Source: a virus
Length of the DNA: 25,087 nucleotides
Direction: 5' to 3' (one strand)
Virus record (IMG/VR): IMGVR_UViG_3300009169_000091
Span: 1 to 25,087 of that record
Shown here piece after piece: positions 1 to 6,468 of this stretch. The notes under the pieces were generated by a model. It did not search any database and was not told the DNA's origin. It was given only the letters and a program-made list of their open reading frames with translations. Position numbers and translations under genes: made by a program. Position 1 is the first letter of the stretch. Every line of letters starts with the position of its first letter.

Positions 1-573
1 CTGGCCAAGGCAGTCATTGACGACATCCACGACACGGACCTGCCGGCGATCCAGACGGACATCGGGGACCCGTCCGCCCGGACGAACCTCAAGAGCATCG
101 AGGCCATGCTCGGGAACCCCGACACGGCGGGCGCGACGATCTACGCAGCCCTGGCGGGAACGATCGACGCCGTCAACCGGGCCGCCGGGAAGGCGCAGAT
201 GAAGGCCGCAACGATCGACCTCCACCAGGCGGCGGCCGACTACGACCTCTTCACCGGGACGACGCAGGACGTGGTCCTGGAATCCCTGTGCTTCCGCGTC
301 CCGAACATCGACGTCTCGGACGACGCGGGCGGGATCACGGAGATCTCGATCCAGACCGACGACGCGACGCCCCAGGTGATTGTCGACGCGGCGGACGGCG
401 CCGTCGCGAACCTCACCGCCGAGGCGCAGATCAACTGGGCGGGCGCGATCCTCATCAAGACGGGGACGAAGATCCAACTCACGCTCGACGGCGGGACCGC
501 GGACGCGGACCCCACGACCTGCGACGTGGTCGCAACCTACCGGGCCGTCGTCAGCGGCGGATACCTGGCGTAA
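1..573 (+). CDS. Virion/tail-associated protein, C-terminal part (5' end outside window)
   Basis: The frame is open from the first base and ends with TAA at 571-573, so about 190 C-terminal residues are visible. The first part is hydrophilic and helical-looking (Asp/Ala-rich, with an IDDIHDTDLPAIQTDI-type heptad pattern). That pattern is common in the coiled stalk of phage fibre or neck proteins. The rest is rich in Thr, Ala and Val with alternating hydrophobics, suggesting a beta-structured domain. It is the first of four virion-type genes before the lysis cassette, which favours a tail or receptor-related role. No specific family is recognised. Its last 70 bases occur again, identically, at 1592-1661. 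The real start is not visible. Confidence 0.7.
   Translation: MAKAVIDDIHDTDLPAIQTDIGDPSARTNLKSIEAMLGNPDTAGATIYAALAGTIDAVNRAAGKAQMKAATIDLHQAAADYDLFTGTTQDVVLESLCFRVPNIDVSDDAGGITEISIQTDDATPQVIVDAADGAVANLTAEAQINWAGAILIKTGTKIQLTLDGGTADADPTTCDVVATYRAVVSGGYLA
504..573 (+). repeat. 70-bp direct repeat, copy A (3' end of the fibre-type gene)
   Basis: This segment, ending with the stop codon of the first gene, is base-for-base identical to 1592-1661. Homology stops abruptly on both sides: the next bases are AGAGGG after copy A and GGGTTC after copy B. The two copies flank a unit of 1088 bp that carries the glycine-rich gene. Confidence 0.95.
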
Positions 574-585
574 AGAGGGAACGGA

Positions 586-1479
586 ATGGGTCTCGAATCG
601 GTATCTTTCCATAACGGCGTGGTATCCGGGGACGTATCCCCCGCGTCCGCTCTATTCATCAACGGGGTTGTCCAGGGTGGAGCCGCGGGGCCCCCGACCG
701 GCGGGACCATTACTTATGACGGCGATTATACTGTCCACACCTTTACGGAATCCGGGGATTTCGAGATTTTCGCCGGCCTTACAGTAGAGGTTCTGGTTGT
801 CGCCGGCGGCGGAGGCGGCGGGTGGGCGTCTGGTGGAGGTCACGGCGGCGGCGGTGCGGGGGGATTGGTCTATCATTCGGGAAAGGCACTGGCAAAAGGC
901 AAATATACCGTGACTGTCGGCGCCGGAGGACGAGGCGCAAGCTCTGGTGTGGTAAATTTGGCAGGTGGCGATTCTGTCTTTGGCAATATAACCGCGCTGG
1001 GCGGCGGAACGGGCGCGCGGTCTGCCGGCGGCGGGGACGGAGGTTCAGGCGGTGGTGGTTCTGCCTCGTATAGCGGCGGCTCTGCCACGCAGGGAGACTC
1101 TGGCGGCGGAACGGGCTATGGATACGGGGGCGGCGGTAGCACCAGCTCAAGCCAATATGGCGCTGGTGGCGGCGGCGGGGCTGGAGCTGCTGGGGTAACA
1201 GGTTATTGGAATAGTGGCGGGAACGGCGGAGATGGCCGGGCATACGATATACGAGAAGCTGGATCATCCGTGTACTATGCGGGAGGCGGAGGTGGAGGAA
1301 TAGCGTCGACATACTCTGCCGGAACAGGAGGCTCCGGGGGCGGCGGAAATGGTAGCTGCGGCGGGAACGGCGGCGGCGGCACAAGCAACACAGGTGGCGG
1401 CGGCGGCGGATCTGGCGGAAACGGCACTTCCGGCGGGCCGGGCGGGTCTGGAATCGTGATCGTTAGATATTTAACGTAA
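586..1479 (+). CDS. Glycine-rich tail fibre / adhesin-like protein
   Basis: This 297-aa protein starts 12 bp after the previous stop behind a GAGGGAACGG ribosome site. Residues 1-60 form a short non-repetitive domain with Thr/Tyr/Phe beta-strand patterns (TYDGDYTVHTFTESG), ending in VEVLVVAGGG. Residues about 68-285 are almost entirely Gly with Ser, Ala and Asn. The protein closes with GGSGIVIVRY, the typical end of phage glycine-rich tail proteins. Poly-glycine domains of this kind form packed polyglycine-II helices in some phage tip adhesins, so a receptor-binding or fibre-tip role is likely (family knowledge plus inference). The gene lies in a cassette bounded by the 70-bp repeats, so it was probably swapped in as a unit. 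Confidence 0.75.
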   Translation: MGLESVSFHNGVVSGDVSPASALFINGVVQGGAAGPPTGGTITYDGDYTVHTFTESGDFEIFAGLTVEVLVVAGGGGGGWASGGGHGGGGAGGLVYHSGKALAKGKYTVTVGAGGRGASSGVVNLAGGDSVFGNITALGGGTGARSAGGGDGGSGGGGSASYSGGSATQGDSGGGTGYGYGGGGSTSSSQYGAGGGGGAGAAGVTGYWNSGGNGGDGRAYDIREAGSSVYYAGGGGGGIASTYSAGTGGSGGGGNGSCGGNGGGGTSNTGGGGGGSGGNGTSGGPGGSGIVIVRYLT

Positions 1480-1500
1480 CGATTGAATGAAAAACAATAG

Positions 1501-1661
1501 ATGCCCGGCTGGTACCGCCGATACTTCGACGACGAGGAGGACGGAAGACAGATGGAGCGCTGCGAAGGACATGATTCTCTGGTGATGACCGCGCGGACCC
1601 CACGACCTGCGACGTGGTCGCAACCTACCGGGCCGTCGTCAGCGGCGGATACCTGGCGTAA
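1501..1661 (+). pseudogene. Chimeric gene remnant: start of the TM coiled-coil gene joined to the end of the fibre gene
   Basis: Bases 1501-1591 copy the first 91 bases of the gene at 3267 (about 92% identity; same MPGWYRRYFD start and MERCEGHDSLVMT). Bases 1592-1661 then copy the last 70 bases of the first gene exactly, but in another reading frame relative to the new start. The open frame from 1501 runs on to 1710 and would give a 69-aa hybrid with a nonsense C-terminal half (RTPRPATWSQPTG...). There is no convincing ribosome site before 1501. This is best read as a recombination scar, not a working gene. The upstream parent junction shows that in the donor a TM gene followed the glycine-rich gene directly. 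Confidence 0.8.
1592..1661 (+). repeat. 70-bp direct repeat, copy B
   Basis: Identical to 504-573, including the TAA. Recombination between the copies would remove the glycine-rich gene and the chimeric remnant and restore a single fibre-gene end followed by 1662. Confidence 0.95.
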
Positions 1662-1667
1662 GGGTTC

Positions 1668-1703
1668 AAGACCAGAGGCCCGGACTCCCCGGCCTCTGGT
1701 CTT
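1668..1703 (+). terminator. Strong hairpin, possible transcription terminator or RNA processing site
   Basis: AAGACCAGAGGCC (1668-1680) pairs perfectly with GGCCTCTGGTCTT (1691-1703) around a 10-nt loop, giving a 13-bp stem. It lies between the recombination scar and the next gene. No clear T-run follows (TCACATAG), so it may attenuate or protect mRNA rather than end it fully. Confidence 0.55.
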
Positions 1704-1730
1704 CACATAGTTAGAAGGAGGGAAAGCGCT

Positions 1731-2096
1731 ATGGCAAGCTCATCGGCAGTCAAGAGGAAGCTGTCCGGCAGCACGGACGGCAAGGCGATCAAGATTACGC
1801 AGACCGCCACGGTAGGGGATACGATTCATACTGCGGTAGCGGGGACAACGGCTGGAACCTACGACGAGATCTGGTTGTGGGCCTATAACGGGCATACGGC
1901 GGATGTTGTTCTGACGATCGAGTTTGGCGGGGCAGGTGTTCCTGACCAGAATATCGTGGTGACTATTCCCTACAAGGCAGGGCTTGTGCCTGTCGTTCCG
2001 GGGCTGATCCTCCAGAATGGGATGGTGGTAAAGGCGTTTGCGGGGAGCGCTAATGTTGTCACTATTACTGGCTTTGTAAACGCTATTACGGATTAA
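1731..2096 (+). CDS. Small virion structural protein
   Basis: This 121-aa protein has a good ribosome site (GAAGGAGGGAAAGCGCT) before the ATG. After a basic N-terminus (MASSSAVKRKLSG) it is a regular series of beta strands rich in Thr, Val, Ile and Gly (KITQTATVGDTIHTAV, EIWLWAYNGHTADVVLTIEF, QNIVVTIPYKAG, ANVVTITGFV). That resembles a compact beta-sandwich head-tail or tail decoration protein. No signal peptide or enzyme motif is present. It lies between fibre-type genes, so a virion role is inferred. Base composition here is less GC-rich than in the flanking genes. I do not recognise a named family. Confidence 0.7.
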   Translation: MASSSAVKRKLSGSTDGKAIKITQTATVGDTIHTAVAGTTAGTYDEIWLWAYNGHTADVVLTIEFGGAGVPDQNIVVTIPYKAGLVPVVPGLILQNGMVVKAFAGSANVVTITGFVNAITD

Positions 2097-2104
2097 GGTG
2101 ACTT

Positions 2105-2536
2105 ATGCGAAGTAGATCAAGGACAATAGGGGTTTCGGATCTTTTATTGACGAGAAGAATGCGAAGATCTGTGCAAATCATGGTCTTCGCCGCTGCGACC
2201 AACGTCGCAGTCGGAGACGGGAAGGCATATTTCGTCGTTCCAGATGAGTTGGACGGGATGAACCTGGTCCGGGTCGCGGCTACGGTCGTCACGGCTGGGA
2301 CGACGAACTCAACGACGATTCAGATCGCCAATGTCACGGATGCGGTAGATATGCTCTCGACGCTGATGGCGATTGAGACGACTGAGACCAGCACCCGGAC
2401 GTCAACGACCCCAGGAGTGATTGATACAACAAAAGATGATGTGGCGACCGGCGATGTGCTGCGGATCGACGTGGACGCCGTTTCCACGACGGCCCCGAAG
2501 GGGTTGATCGTCGAGATGGTGTTCCAACTGCCGTAA
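2105..2536 (+). CDS. Small virion structural protein
   Basis: 143 aa, starting 8 bp after the previous stop, with AAGGTG at a normal distance from the ATG. The first 25 residues are strongly basic (MRSRSRTIGVSDLLLTRRMRRS) and look unlike the rest. An internal ATG at 2180 (MVFAAATNVAVGDG) would begin the folded part but has no good ribosome site. The body is beta-rich with many Thr residues and resembles small phage proteins with a VGDGKAYFVVP segment and Thr-rich strands. No catalytic motif is visible. The position between structural genes implies a virion or tail role; the exact function is unknown. Confidence 0.65.
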   Translation: MRSRSRTIGVSDLLLTRRMRRSVQIMVFAAATNVAVGDGKAYFVVPDELDGMNLVRVAATVVTAGTTNSTTIQIANVTDAVDMLSTLMAIETTETSTRTSTTPGVIDTTKDDVATGDVLRIDVDAVSTTAPKGLIVEMVFQLP

Positions 2537-2545
2537 GGGAGAGAA

Positions 2546-3265
2546 ATGGGCGACTGGTATGTCAATGGCGTAAAATGGACCGGCGCAATCAAGACGGTCG
2601 GGGCGAGTGGCAAGGACTATACCACCCTCGGGGCGGCGGTTACTGCGAATAAGAATGTAGCGGACACCCTTTACCTTGTAGATGCGGGAACGTACACGGA
2701 AAGTGCCATCTCCGGAGGTACCAAGAGGGCGATCGTTCGGGGCCTGGGAGACGACGCGACTGGTGTTGTTCTCAATTTTACCGCCGGACAGAATTGCGCG
2801 GGATTCACGCCAGGGTATGTCACTCAATACCATATTCTGGAAAATGTGAAGCTCAACAGTACCTCTGTAAATGTAGGCATGACAGGTGGATATATTGACG
2901 CCGGCGGGGTAGATTATATCGTCAACAAGTGTATCCTTGGTTCGTCGTCGATAAACAAATACAGCAGCGGCGTCTACGCCGGTTCAACCGGCGGCGGGCC
3001 GTATTATCGGTTCAAATATACAGACATCTACCGTGGATCAGATAACTCGTTTAACGGGGGTCATCTTACACAGTTAAACCTGAGCAGGGTCTATCTCACA
3101 AAAGTTGCTTATTATAGTACATGGAGGGTGCCTAATTGCACTGGGTCCCTTGCCGAGGACGACAAGGCCGCAATCGGGACGGGCGGATATGGGTATGCAA
3201 GCGGTGATTTTATAGTGACGTATGAGGAGGAGTTTGTCCCGAAGATCATCACGGTGATTGGATGA
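2546..3265 (+). CDS. Beta-helix-like tail fibre or tailspike protein
   Basis: 239 aa, preceded by GGGAGAGAA. Residues 15-60 contain the GKDYTTLGAAV...DTLYLVDAGTYTES pattern typical of right-handed parallel beta-helix (pectate-lyase-like) proteins, where a short repeat leads into the first coil. Residues 60-200 carry irregular strand-turn repeats rich in Asn, Gly, Ser and Tyr. Phage proteins of this shape bind or cut host surface polysaccharide (family knowledge). At 239 aa it is short for a full tailspike and no catalytic Asp/Glu pair can be assigned, so it may be a fibre tip or receptor-binding protein. It ends one base before the ATG of the lysis-cassette gene. Confidence 0.65.
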   Translation: MGDWYVNGVKWTGAIKTVGASGKDYTTLGAAVTANKNVADTLYLVDAGTYTESAISGGTKRAIVRGLGDDATGVVLNFTAGQNCAGFTPGYVTQYHILENVKLNSTSVNVGMTGGYIDAGGVDYIVNKCILGSSSINKYSSGVYAGSTGGGPYYRFKYTDIYRGSDNSFNGGHLTQLNLSRVYLTKVAYYSTWRVPNCTGSLAEDDKAAIGTGGYGYASGDFIVTYEEEFVPKIITVIG

Positions 3266-3266
3266 G

Positions 3267-3809
3267 ATGCCTGGCTGGTACCGCCGATACTTCGACAACG
3301 AGGAGGACGTAAAAGGGATGGAGCGCTGCGAAGGACATGATTCCCTGGTGATGACCGTCTCCCGTGCGGCTGAGGCGACGGAGCAGCATGGCCGCCAGCT
3401 CGGTAAGATCTTCGAGATGGTGCGGGAGATCAAGGAGGCGGTTGACAAGAACGCCGTCCGCGCAGAGGGCCGCGACGTGGCGCTCGCGACCCTGAGCGAG
3501 ACCATCCAAAAGATCGATCACAAGATCGAAAACGGCCTGCGGTCCGAGGTCCGTGAGTGTGCGGCAAAGATCCGGGAGATGATGGGCTTCCTGGACGCCC
3601 GGAAAAAAGAGCGGGTGATGGCAGAGGTCCACAGCCGGCAGCGGTTCCTCCGCCGCGGGTGGGATGAGTTCAAGGGGAAGGCCGCCTTCATCCTGGTCTC
3701 CTCGACGATCATTGTCTGCGCCTGGCTGGTCGTCTACATCCTCACCCGGATCAAGATATTCCACGAGGGGCCGGAGGCGCTCCTGAAGCTCTTTGGGATC
3801 GGGGGGTAG
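3267..3809 (+). CDS. Coiled-coil, single-TM protein (holin-associated / XhlA-like)
   Basis: 180 aa from the ATG at 3267. A TTG at 3258 would add three residues, but the homologous copy at 1501 begins at this ATG. Residues 30-110 form a long charged helix (KIFEMVREIKEAVDKN, LSETIQKIDHKIENGL) likely to be a coiled coil. A hydrophobic segment at about 139-160 (AAFILVSSTIIVCAWLVVYI) is one membrane span, followed by a short tail. This helix-plus-C-terminal-TM layout matches small phage lysis accessory proteins of the XhlA/hemolysin type. The neighbours downstream support a lysis role. It may also help anchor or time the holin. The first 91 bases are duplicated at 1501-1591. Confidence 0.65.
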   Translation: MPGWYRRYFDNEEDVKGMERCEGHDSLVMTVSRAAEATEQHGRQLGKIFEMVREIKEAVDKNAVRAEGRDVALATLSETIQKIDHKIENGLRSEVRECAAKIREMMGFLDARKKERVMAEVHSRQRFLRRGWDEFKGKAAFILVSSTIIVCAWLVVYILTRIKIFHEGPEALLKLFGIGG

Positions 3810-4235
3810 ATGCTCCAGGCGCGGCTGACCCGGATCGAGAGCTCGGACGAGGGGACCTTCGGGATCTTCTCCGGGGAGGGGATCCCGACCGTCTATACGG
3901 CCGAGCCGCCCTGGCGGGACAACCGGCCGAACCTCTCCTGCATCCCGGCGGGGGAGTACGAGGCCCGGCCGTGGGAGAGCGCCCGCTTCCCGGGGACCTG
4001 GCGCCTGGAGGCGGTGCCTGGACGGGCCGCGATCCTCACCCACCAGGGGAACCTGGCCGGGGATCCGGAGAGAGGATATGTCCGGCATTCCCTGGGCTGC
4101 ATCCTGGTCGGGGACCGGCGCGGGTGGATCCGGGGACAGAAGGCGGTCCTCCTCTCGGTCGTCGCCATGCGGCGGCTGCGGGAGGCGATCGGACGCCGGG
4201 CGTTCCGGATCCGGATCGCGGAGACATATATATAA
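3810..4235 (+). CDS. DUF5675 family protein, candidate lysis enzyme
   Basis: 141 aa, starting directly after the previous stop. The sequence shows the family pattern: TFGIFSGEGIPTVYTAEPPW followed by RDNRPNLSCIPAGEYEA, then VPGRAAILTHQGN and a terminal HSLGCILVGDRR motif. The conserved Cys, His and Gly-Cys pieces resemble the arrangement of small peptidoglycan-active or L,D-transpeptidase-like folds, but no activity has been established for this family to my knowledge. It is the only soluble candidate enzyme in the lysis cassette, between a TM coiled-coil protein and a holin-like protein. No signal peptide is visible. The family call is fairly sure; the lysis role is an inference. Confidence 0.75.
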   Translation: MLQARLTRIESSDEGTFGIFSGEGIPTVYTAEPPWRDNRPNLSCIPAGEYEARPWESARFPGTWRLEAVPGRAAILTHQGNLAGDPERGYVRHSLGCILVGDRRGWIRGQKAVLLSVVAMRRLREAIGRRAFRIRIAETYI

Positions 4236-4253
4236 CAGCACAGGGAGGGAACC

Positions 4254-4826
4254 ATGATCGCGGCAATCGCGGGTTTGTTTTCATCGGCGGCCGCCGGCGG
4301 CCTGACGGGGCTCATCGGCGGCGTGGCGAACAAGTTCTTCGACTGGCTGACCCTCAAGGAGCGCCAGAAGCACGAGCTGGCGATGCGGGACAAGGACCTG
4401 GAGATCGCCCGGACCGAGGCGGACAGGGACGTCGTCCTGGCCAAAGAGAAGAGCTTTACCGAGCGGGAGGTCGCCGAGACGGCGGCGCTGGGGAAGAGCT
4501 TCGAGGCGGACAAGGCGGCCTACTTCTCATCGGAGATGATCCAGGGGCTGCCGCCGTGGGCGAAGGGGATCGTCGCCGTCGGCTTCGGCCTGGTCGATTT
4601 CATTCGGGGCTTGACACGGCCGGGGATCACCCTGTATATGTGCGTCCTCACGACGCTGATCTACCTGGAGATGCAGGCGATCGTATCCCAGGCGGGGGCC
4701 CAGGCCTTCACGCCCGGCGAGGCGGTGAAGATCATCATCATCCTGGTCGACGCGGTCGTCTATCTGACCTCGATGTGCATCGGCTGGTGGTTCGGCGCGC
4801 GGGCGAAGACGCCGCAGCGGGGGTGA
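4254..4826 (+). CDS. Holin-like membrane protein (3-TM type)
   Basis: 190 aa with a GGGAGGGAACC ribosome site. An N-terminal Gly/Ala-rich hydrophobic helix (residues 1-28) is followed by a charged helical stretch (about 35-95, ERQKHELAMRDKDLEIARTE) and two further membrane spans (about 120-145, TLYMCVLTTLIYLEM; about 160-182, IIIILVDAVVYLTSMCIGWW). The WAKGIVAVGFGLVDFIRGLTRP segment before the spans resembles three-TM holins of the gene-transfer-agent release type. Such proteins make the inner-membrane lesion that releases or activates the endolysin. It is the last plus-strand gene of the late operon, 180 bp before a terminator hairpin. Confidence 0.65.
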   Translation: MIAAIAGLFSSAAAGGLTGLIGGVANKFFDWLTLKERQKHELAMRDKDLEIARTEADRDVVLAKEKSFTEREVAETAALGKSFEADKAAYFSSEMIQGLPPWAKGIVAVGFGLVDFIRGLTRPGITLYMCVLTTLIYLEMQAIVSQAGAQAFTPGEAVKIIIILVDAVVYLTSMCIGWWFGARAKTPQRG

Positions 4827-5060
4827 GCCTGGCTAACATTTGGCTAACAAGTGGGCAAAAAGGGGCCAATCCAGGCCATGAGCGGGAAATGTGTATTGAA
4901 TTATATCAATATGTTGCGTGCTGGGGTGGGCCGTATATGAATCTCAGCAAGAAAGTCGTTTGAGGAGAAGGGTCAACCGAGATTGCGAAATGGAATCACG
5001 TTGTTAGCCGCCTTTTTGGCGGCTTTTTTTTGCCTTTGGCTAACATTTTTGGCTAACAAA
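4827..5060. other. Probable attP / integrase arm-site region with GGCTAACA repeats
   Basis: Five copies of GGCTAACA are present. Two are directly repeated at 4831 and 4842, one is inverted at 5001-5008, and two more are direct at 5038 and 5051. The last three overlap the 3' end of the integrase gene. Short repeats of this kind around the end of a tyrosine integrase gene are typical arm-type binding sites. The core where strand exchange would occur could lie in the AT-richer stretch around 4890-4945. No tRNA end is seen here. The att assignment is inferred from position and repeat pattern only. Confidence 0.45.
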
Positions 5061-6133
5061 TTGGTCTGACCAATCCCTTTTTTCGTTTTTTCGGGGGACA
5101 ATTCGGGGAGCCGGAAGGCCTCCTTTTTTTTGATCTCGTCGGCCAGGTGGGCATAGACCCGGACGATCATGTCGGCGTTCTTGTGGCCGACCCGATGGGC
5201 CAGGTTCAAGAGGTCGGCGCCGCCGGCCAGGGCGTAGGTGATGTGAAAATGGCGGATGTCGTAGAGCCGGATCCGCCGCTTTGCGGGGATCCCCGCCTTT
5301 TCCTTCGCCCGCTGCAACTCCCGCCACAGCTCCCGCCGGATCGGCTTCCCGTCGCGGGAGATCACCCACTCGCAATTCCCCGCCTGGTCCCGCTTCTCCT
5401 GGAGGCGGGCGAGAAAGGCTGGGGAGACGTACTGGGTATGGCTGTGGCCGGTCTTCGGCGAGAAGACGTGCAGCGCCCCCGTCTCAAAATCGAAATCGTC
5501 CCACCGCAGGCGGTAGAGCTCCGAGGGGCCGGTCCGGACGCCGGTGTGGTAGGCGACCTCCATCGCCCAGGCGAGGGGCTCCTCCGCCGCCTCCAGGAGA
5601 CTCCGAAACTCCTCCAGGGTGAACAGCGCGATCTCCGGCACCCGGGCCCGGAGGGGTTTCCGCCTGGCCCAGGGATGGCTCTGGAGCCGGTCCCGGGCAA
5701 CGGCCCAGGCGAGGATCCCCGAGATACTGAGAAAGTATTTATTGATCGTCTGCGGTTTGACCTTCCGCGCGATCATCCTCTTTTCGATCTCAGACCAATG
5801 GGCCATGGTCAGACGGCGGATCGGGATCCCCCCGATCAGCGGCAGGGCGTAGCGGGCGACGATGTAGAGGGTCTCGCTGCGGGTCTTCGGGGCGAGATCG
5901 ACCTGGCGGGCGTTGATGTAATCCTGGCAAAGGTCGCGGAAGGTGGAGGAGTTGGCGTCGGCCGGGCGGAGATCCCGCCGGTTCTTGTCCATCTTGAGCT
6001 GGAGGTCGCGCTCGACGGCCTCCGTCCGGGCATCCTCTCCCCGTCCGTAGTATTCATAGACGATCCGGTTGTCCTGCGCCGGGTTCCTCCAGGCGCAATA
6101 CCAGCGCCCGTCTTTTTTTTTGCCTACGGACAT
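4973..6133 (-). CDS. int: Tyrosine recombinase / phage integrase
   Basis: 386 aa. Residues about 8-55 form an arm-binding AP2-like region (DGRWYCAWRNP...IVYEYYGRGEDA). Residues 64-155 are the SAM-like core-binding domain (TFRDLCQDYI, TINKYFLSISGILAWAV), and the catalytic domain follows. Catalytic residues can be placed: Arg200 in HTGVRTGPSEL, Lys227 in SPKTGHSH, Arg294 in YDIRHFH, His317 in HRVGHKNADM and the nucleophile Tyr327 in VRVYAHL. The usual His of the HxxR box is Tyr291 here. The gene is last in a minus-strand operon with the repressor and a 60-aa membrane protein, 4 bp after the latter. It mediates site-specific integration and, with an excisionase, excision. Its last codons overlap a plus-strand terminator and repeated boxes. 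Confidence 0.93.
   Translation of the reverse strand: MSVGKKKDGRWYCAWRNPAQDNRIVYEYYGRGEDARTEAVERDLQLKMDKNRRDLRPADANSSTFRDLCQDYINARQVDLAPKTRSETLYIVARYALPLIGGIPIRRLTMAHWSEIEKRMIARKVKPQTINKYFLSISGILAWAVARDRLQSHPWARRKPLRARVPEIALFTLEEFRSLLEAAEEPLAWAMEVAYHTGVRTGPSELYRLRWDDFDFETGALHVFSPKTGHSHTQYVSPAFLARLQEKRDQAGNCEWVISRDGKPIRRELWRELQRAKEKAGIPAKRRIRLYDIRHFHITYALAGGADLLNLAHRVGHKNADMIVRVYAHLADEIKKKEAFRLPELSPEKTKKGIGQTNLLAKNVSQRQKKAAKKAANNVIPFRNLG
5006..5031 (+). terminator. Rho-independent terminator for the plus-strand late operon
   Basis: AGCCGCC (5006-5012) pairs with GGCGGCT (5018-5024) around a TTTTT loop and is followed by a run of eight T residues on the plus strand. It lies downstream of the holin-like gene but inside the 3' end of the opposing integrase gene, where it encodes KKAAKKAAN-type residues. 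It would stop late transcription from running through the lysogeny module. Confidence 0.8.
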
Positions 6134-6137
6134 GGGT

Positions 6138-6320
6138 TCACTTTTTATCCGGCGTTTGCGCCTTGTCAGACCAGATCCACATCAACAAGGCAAACGACCC
6201 GACGCCGATGATGATCCGCGACCAGCCTGCGTGCGGCGCGATCGACTTGGATATGGCCAGGAGGATTGTGCCGGAAAGGAAGATCACGACGCTCAGGACG
6301 ATCTTGCCGGTTTTTGTCAT
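6138..6320 (-). CDS. Small two-TM membrane protein in the lysogeny operon
   Basis: 60 aa from the ATG at 6318-6320, chosen because it has an ideal AGGAGG four bases upstream. A longer in-frame start at 6374 lacks such a site. Two hydrophobic helices (residues about 5-24, KIVLSVVIFLSGTILLAI; about 33-50, RIIIGVGSFALLMWIW) are joined by a short polar loop, and the C-terminal tail is charged. It lies between the repressor and the integrase on the same strand, so it should be expressed in the lysogen. Small membrane proteins in this position are often superinfection-exclusion or other lysogenic-conversion factors. That role is inferred from context only; no family is recognised. Confidence 0.65.
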   Translation of the reverse strand: MTKTGKIVLSVVIFLSGTILLAISKSIAPHAGWSRIIIGVGSFALLMWIWSDKAQTPDKK

Positions 6321-6468
6321 CGGGCCTCCTATCGGGAGATTGTCTTTATGCAGGAACCGGTCGCCCAGTCCCACAATGTAAACGCCCGCCGCGTGTTCAA
6401 CTTTGATAAAGAACAGCAGAATACGCCATATCGGATGTTCCCCTCAGACCGGTACTCGACAACGCGGC

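Noticed and set aside
1501-3357. Diversity-generating retroelement (template/variable repeat pair)
   Set aside because: Differences between the two copies are of several types and not adenine-specific, and there is no reverse transcriptase in the window.
3249-4241. 330-aa open frame on the minus strand over the lysis genes
   Set aside because: It mirrors the plus-strand lysis genes, which have ribosome sites, membrane segments and a recognisable family.
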